DNA of 28,779 nucleotides from Paulinella micropora (lineage: Eukaryota > Cercozoa > Imbricatea > Euglyphida). The stretch spans positions 222,176-250,954 of the forward strand of contig BJOX01000260.1 of the NCBI GenBank assembly GCA_009731375.1. The letters are read 5' to 3'. Below the pieces are notes generated by a model. The model was not told the origin of the DNA. It searched no databases and saw nothing but the letters and a program-made list of their open reading frames with translations. The translations under genes and the position numbers were made by a program. The first letter of the stretch is position 1. The number at the start of each line of letters is the position of its first letter. Shown piece by piece: positions 27,181-28,779 of this stretch.

Positions 27181-27218
27181 TAAATAGATAGATGGATGGA
27201 TGGATGGATGGATAGATG

Positions 27219-27252
<34 letters not shown>

Positions 27253-27360
27253 CAGATAGGTGGATAGATGGATGGATGGATGGATGGAGACGGATAGATG
27301 GATGGATGGATGGATGGATGGATGGATAGATGGAATGGATGGATAGATGGATAGATAGAC

Positions 27361-27402
<42 letters not shown>

Positions 27403-27412
27403 ATAGATAGGT
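27181..27412. repeat. (GATA/GGAT)n microsatellite
   Basis: Alternating GATA and GGAT blocks. Confidence 0.95.
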
Positions 27413-27598
27413 CAGTAAGCAGGCAGGTAGGTAGGGTAGGTAGGTAGGGTAGGTAGGTAGGGTAGGTAGGTAGGGTAGGTAGGTAGGGTAGGTAGGGTAG
27501 GGTAGGTAGGGTAGGTAGGTAGGGTAGGTAGGTAGGGTAGGGTAGGTAGGTAGGGTAGGTAGGTAGGGTAGGTAGGTAGGGTAGGTAGGTAGGTTAGG
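27413..27598. repeat. (GGTA)n with regular GGGTA units
   Basis: A higher-order pattern of GGTAGGTAGGGTA, mostly every 13 bases, with some shorter 9-base repeats. The whole tract is G-rich on the plus strand with GG or GGG every four to five bases. Confidence 0.9.
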
Positions 27599-27645
27599 TG
27601 TAAGGCAATATACAACTTTTCTTCATGATTAAGACAAGGTGATAA

Positions 27646-27679
27646 TTTTGACGTTTGAACGCGAACGCATCGAGGGCAA

Positions 27680-27680
<1 letters not shown>
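27646..27680 (-). pseudogene. fragment of the 115-nt exon, first copy from left
   Basis: Minus frame FALDAFAFKRQ corresponds to VALAAIALWRQ at the 3' end of the exon at 28599-28713. The donor dinucleotide is lost. Confidence 0.45.
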
Positions 27681-27715
<35 letters not shown>

Positions 27716-27964
27716 GTAGGTAGGTAGGTAGGTAGGTAGGTAGGTAGGTAGTAGGTGTACCAGAAATAATTTTTTCAAAAAAAATAAAACAAAAATAAAA
27801 AAATAAAAAATAGAAATAAAAATGAAAAGTAAACAAGGAACACGTTTAACTGAAGCAAGGGGAGAGCCTTTTGCACCAAGAGTCAATAGATAGGTAGGTA
27901 GGTAGGTAGGTAGGTAGGTAGGCAGGCAGGTAGGCAGGCAGGTAGGTAGGCAGGTAGGCAGGTA
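27681..27964. repeat. (GATA)n, (GGTA)n and A-rich segment
   Basis: GATA and GGTA arrays flank an A-rich stretch at about 27771-27832 (AAATAAAAC-type units) that could be a retroposon tail. A very degraded relative of the neighbouring islands may lie at 27868-27889. GGTA resumes at 27890. Confidence 0.75.
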
Positions 27965-28482
27965 GCTAGCTACTTTGACATTTGAACGCCATCGCATCAA
28001 GGGTCAATGGATAGGTAGGTAGGTAGATAGGTAGGCAGGTAGGTAGGTAGGTAGGCAGGCAGGCAGGTAGCTAGCTACTTTGACGTTGAACGCCATCGTC
28101 AATAGGTACGTAGGTAGGTAGGTAGGTAGGTAGGTAGGTAGCTACTTTGACGTTTGAACGCCATCGTCAATAGATAGGTAGGTAGGTAGGTGGGTAGGTA
28201 GGTAGGTAGGTAGGTAGGTAGGTAGGTAGGTAGGTAGGTAGGAAGGTAGGCAGGTAGCTAGCTACTTTGACGTTTGAACGCCATCGCATCAAGGGTCAAT
28301 GGATAGGTAGGTAGGTAGATGGGTAGGTAGGTAAGTAGGTAGGTAGGCAGGCAGGCAGGTAGCTAGCTACTTTGACGTTTGAACGCCATCGTCAATAGGT
28401 AGGTAGGTAGGTAGGTAGGAAGGTAGGAAGGTAGCTATCTACTTCGACGTTTGAACGCCATCGCATCAAGGGTCAATGCATA
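27965..28482 (-). repeat. array of exon-end fragments in GGTA repeats (six copies)
   Basis: Copies at about 27971-28010, 28076-28105, 28144-28171, 28264-28302, 28370-28396 and 28440-28480 share TTTGACGTTTGAACGCCATC on the plus strand. Read on the minus strand they give PLTLDAMAFKRQ, resembling the 3' end of the exon at 28599-28713. Three copies (second, third, fifth) lack the 9 bases CATCAAGGG. GGTA/GGCA arrays separate the units, and most are preceded by TAGCTAGCTAC or similar. Confidence 0.75.
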
Positions 28483-28556
28483 GGTAGGTAGGTAGATAGG
28501 TAGGTAGGTAGGTAGGCAGGCAGGCAGGTAGGTAGCTAGCTAGCTAGCTAAGCTGC
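28483..28556. repeat. (GGTA/GGCA/GCTA)n microsatellite
   Basis: Last tetranucleotide array in the window, 40 bp left of the 115-nt exon. Confidence 0.9.
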
Positions 28557-28598
28557 ATCAGTAATGCACAATATGAGTTGATAGCAGCGATTGAGGAC

Positions 28599-28713
28599 CT
28601 TTGACGCCAGAGCGCGATCGCAGCAAGGGCGACTTGGTAGTTCGTCTTCTGTACGCTTGACCGGGAGACAGTGACCTTCTCTGACCAGGCGCGGACATGC
28701 TGGACATTGTGAC
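28599..28713 (-). CDS. 115-nt internal exon
   Basis: On the minus strand TCTTAAC (branch-point-like) lies ~17 bp upstream of acceptor ATCTGCAG. The exon runs from GTCACAATG to CGTCAAAG, with donor GTCCTC. The frame is open for 37 full codons: HNVQHVRAWSEKVTVSR, then SSVQKTNYQVALAAIALWRQ. It starts with two bases and ends with two bases of split codons. The sequence looks like a helical domain piece. I do not recognise the family. It has the same orientation as the exons at 23007-23076 and 25960-26006, so it may be an upstream exon of the same gene. Confidence 0.6.
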
Positions 28714-28779
28714 CTGCAGATACAGATGTTAAGACAAAATGTGATGTGAGATTGGTTATTTATGGACGAAGAAGAGGGA
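28714..28779 (-). other. intron end upstream of the 115-nt exon
   Basis: Minus-strand sequence is pyrimidine-rich at its start (TCCCTCTTCTTCGTCC) and holds the branch-point-like TCTTAAC. Nothing else recognised. Confidence 0.45.

Noticed and set aside
27413-27598. Interstitial telomere repeat
   Set aside because: Units are GGTA and GGGTA, not TTAGGG or a known telomere motif, and they grade into plain GGTA arrays.

Overview
This is a eukaryotic genomic window. There are no bacterial-style operons. It contains split exons with GT/AG borders, a tRNA-derived SINE, a large degenerate reverse-transcriptase element, and an extreme load of tri- and tetranucleotide microsatellites (ATA, TATC/GATA, TATG, GGTA, GA, GT). 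I cannot name the species. SAM-domain exons, SINEs and long microsatellite-filled introns fit an animal or another holozoan, but this is inference.

Layout. 1-4.1 kb: a minus-strand SINE, ATA arrays, then the C-terminal part of a plus-strand SAM-domain gene. Its first SAM exon (832-920) is preceded by two truncated tandem copies (85 bp period). The second SAM exon (3943-4064) ends in a stop codon. The roughly 3 kb between them is GATA/TATC arrays, a unique island and a ~12-copy minisatellite. 4.10-4.66 kb: a MITE-like element with ~66 bp terminal inverted repeats, 37 bp after the SAM stop codon. 4.71-19.97 kb: one large degenerate retroelement with ~440 bp direct terminal repeats, an Arg/Ser-rich and capsid-like ORF1, and an ORF2 carrying a reverse transcriptase that most resembles the Penelope-like/TERT side of the family. 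Two copies of a 1.69 kb TIR transposon sit inside it in opposite orientation, one in ORF1 and one in the right terminal repeat. A 4.1 kb block (5894-10030) is repeated almost exactly at 10041-14179 across a 10-N gap and is best read as an assembly false duplication. 20-21.9 kb: mostly anonymous sequence with a GC-rich hairpin and a 49 bp tandem duplication.

21.9-28.8 kb: microsatellites with two large gaps and a scatter of short exon-like islands, mainly on the minus strand. The best supported are a 115-nt exon (28599-28713), a 70-nt acidic/serine exon (23007-23076), a Ser/Pro-rich fragment between gaps (21913-22254) and a 47-nt exon-like piece (25960-26006). Around them lie repeated, partly broken copies: three exactly 30-nt mini-exon-like islands, and about eight fragments of the 3' end of the 115-nt exon, each embedded in GGTA repeats.

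The common theme is exon pieces duplicated in tandem together with the microsatellites that border them. In several places the repeat itself supplies splice signals: CT runs as polypyrimidine tracts, and GTAG units as donor and acceptor dinucleotides. Long reading frames translating to [12 protein letters not shown] or MYVC runs are microsatellite translations, not genes.
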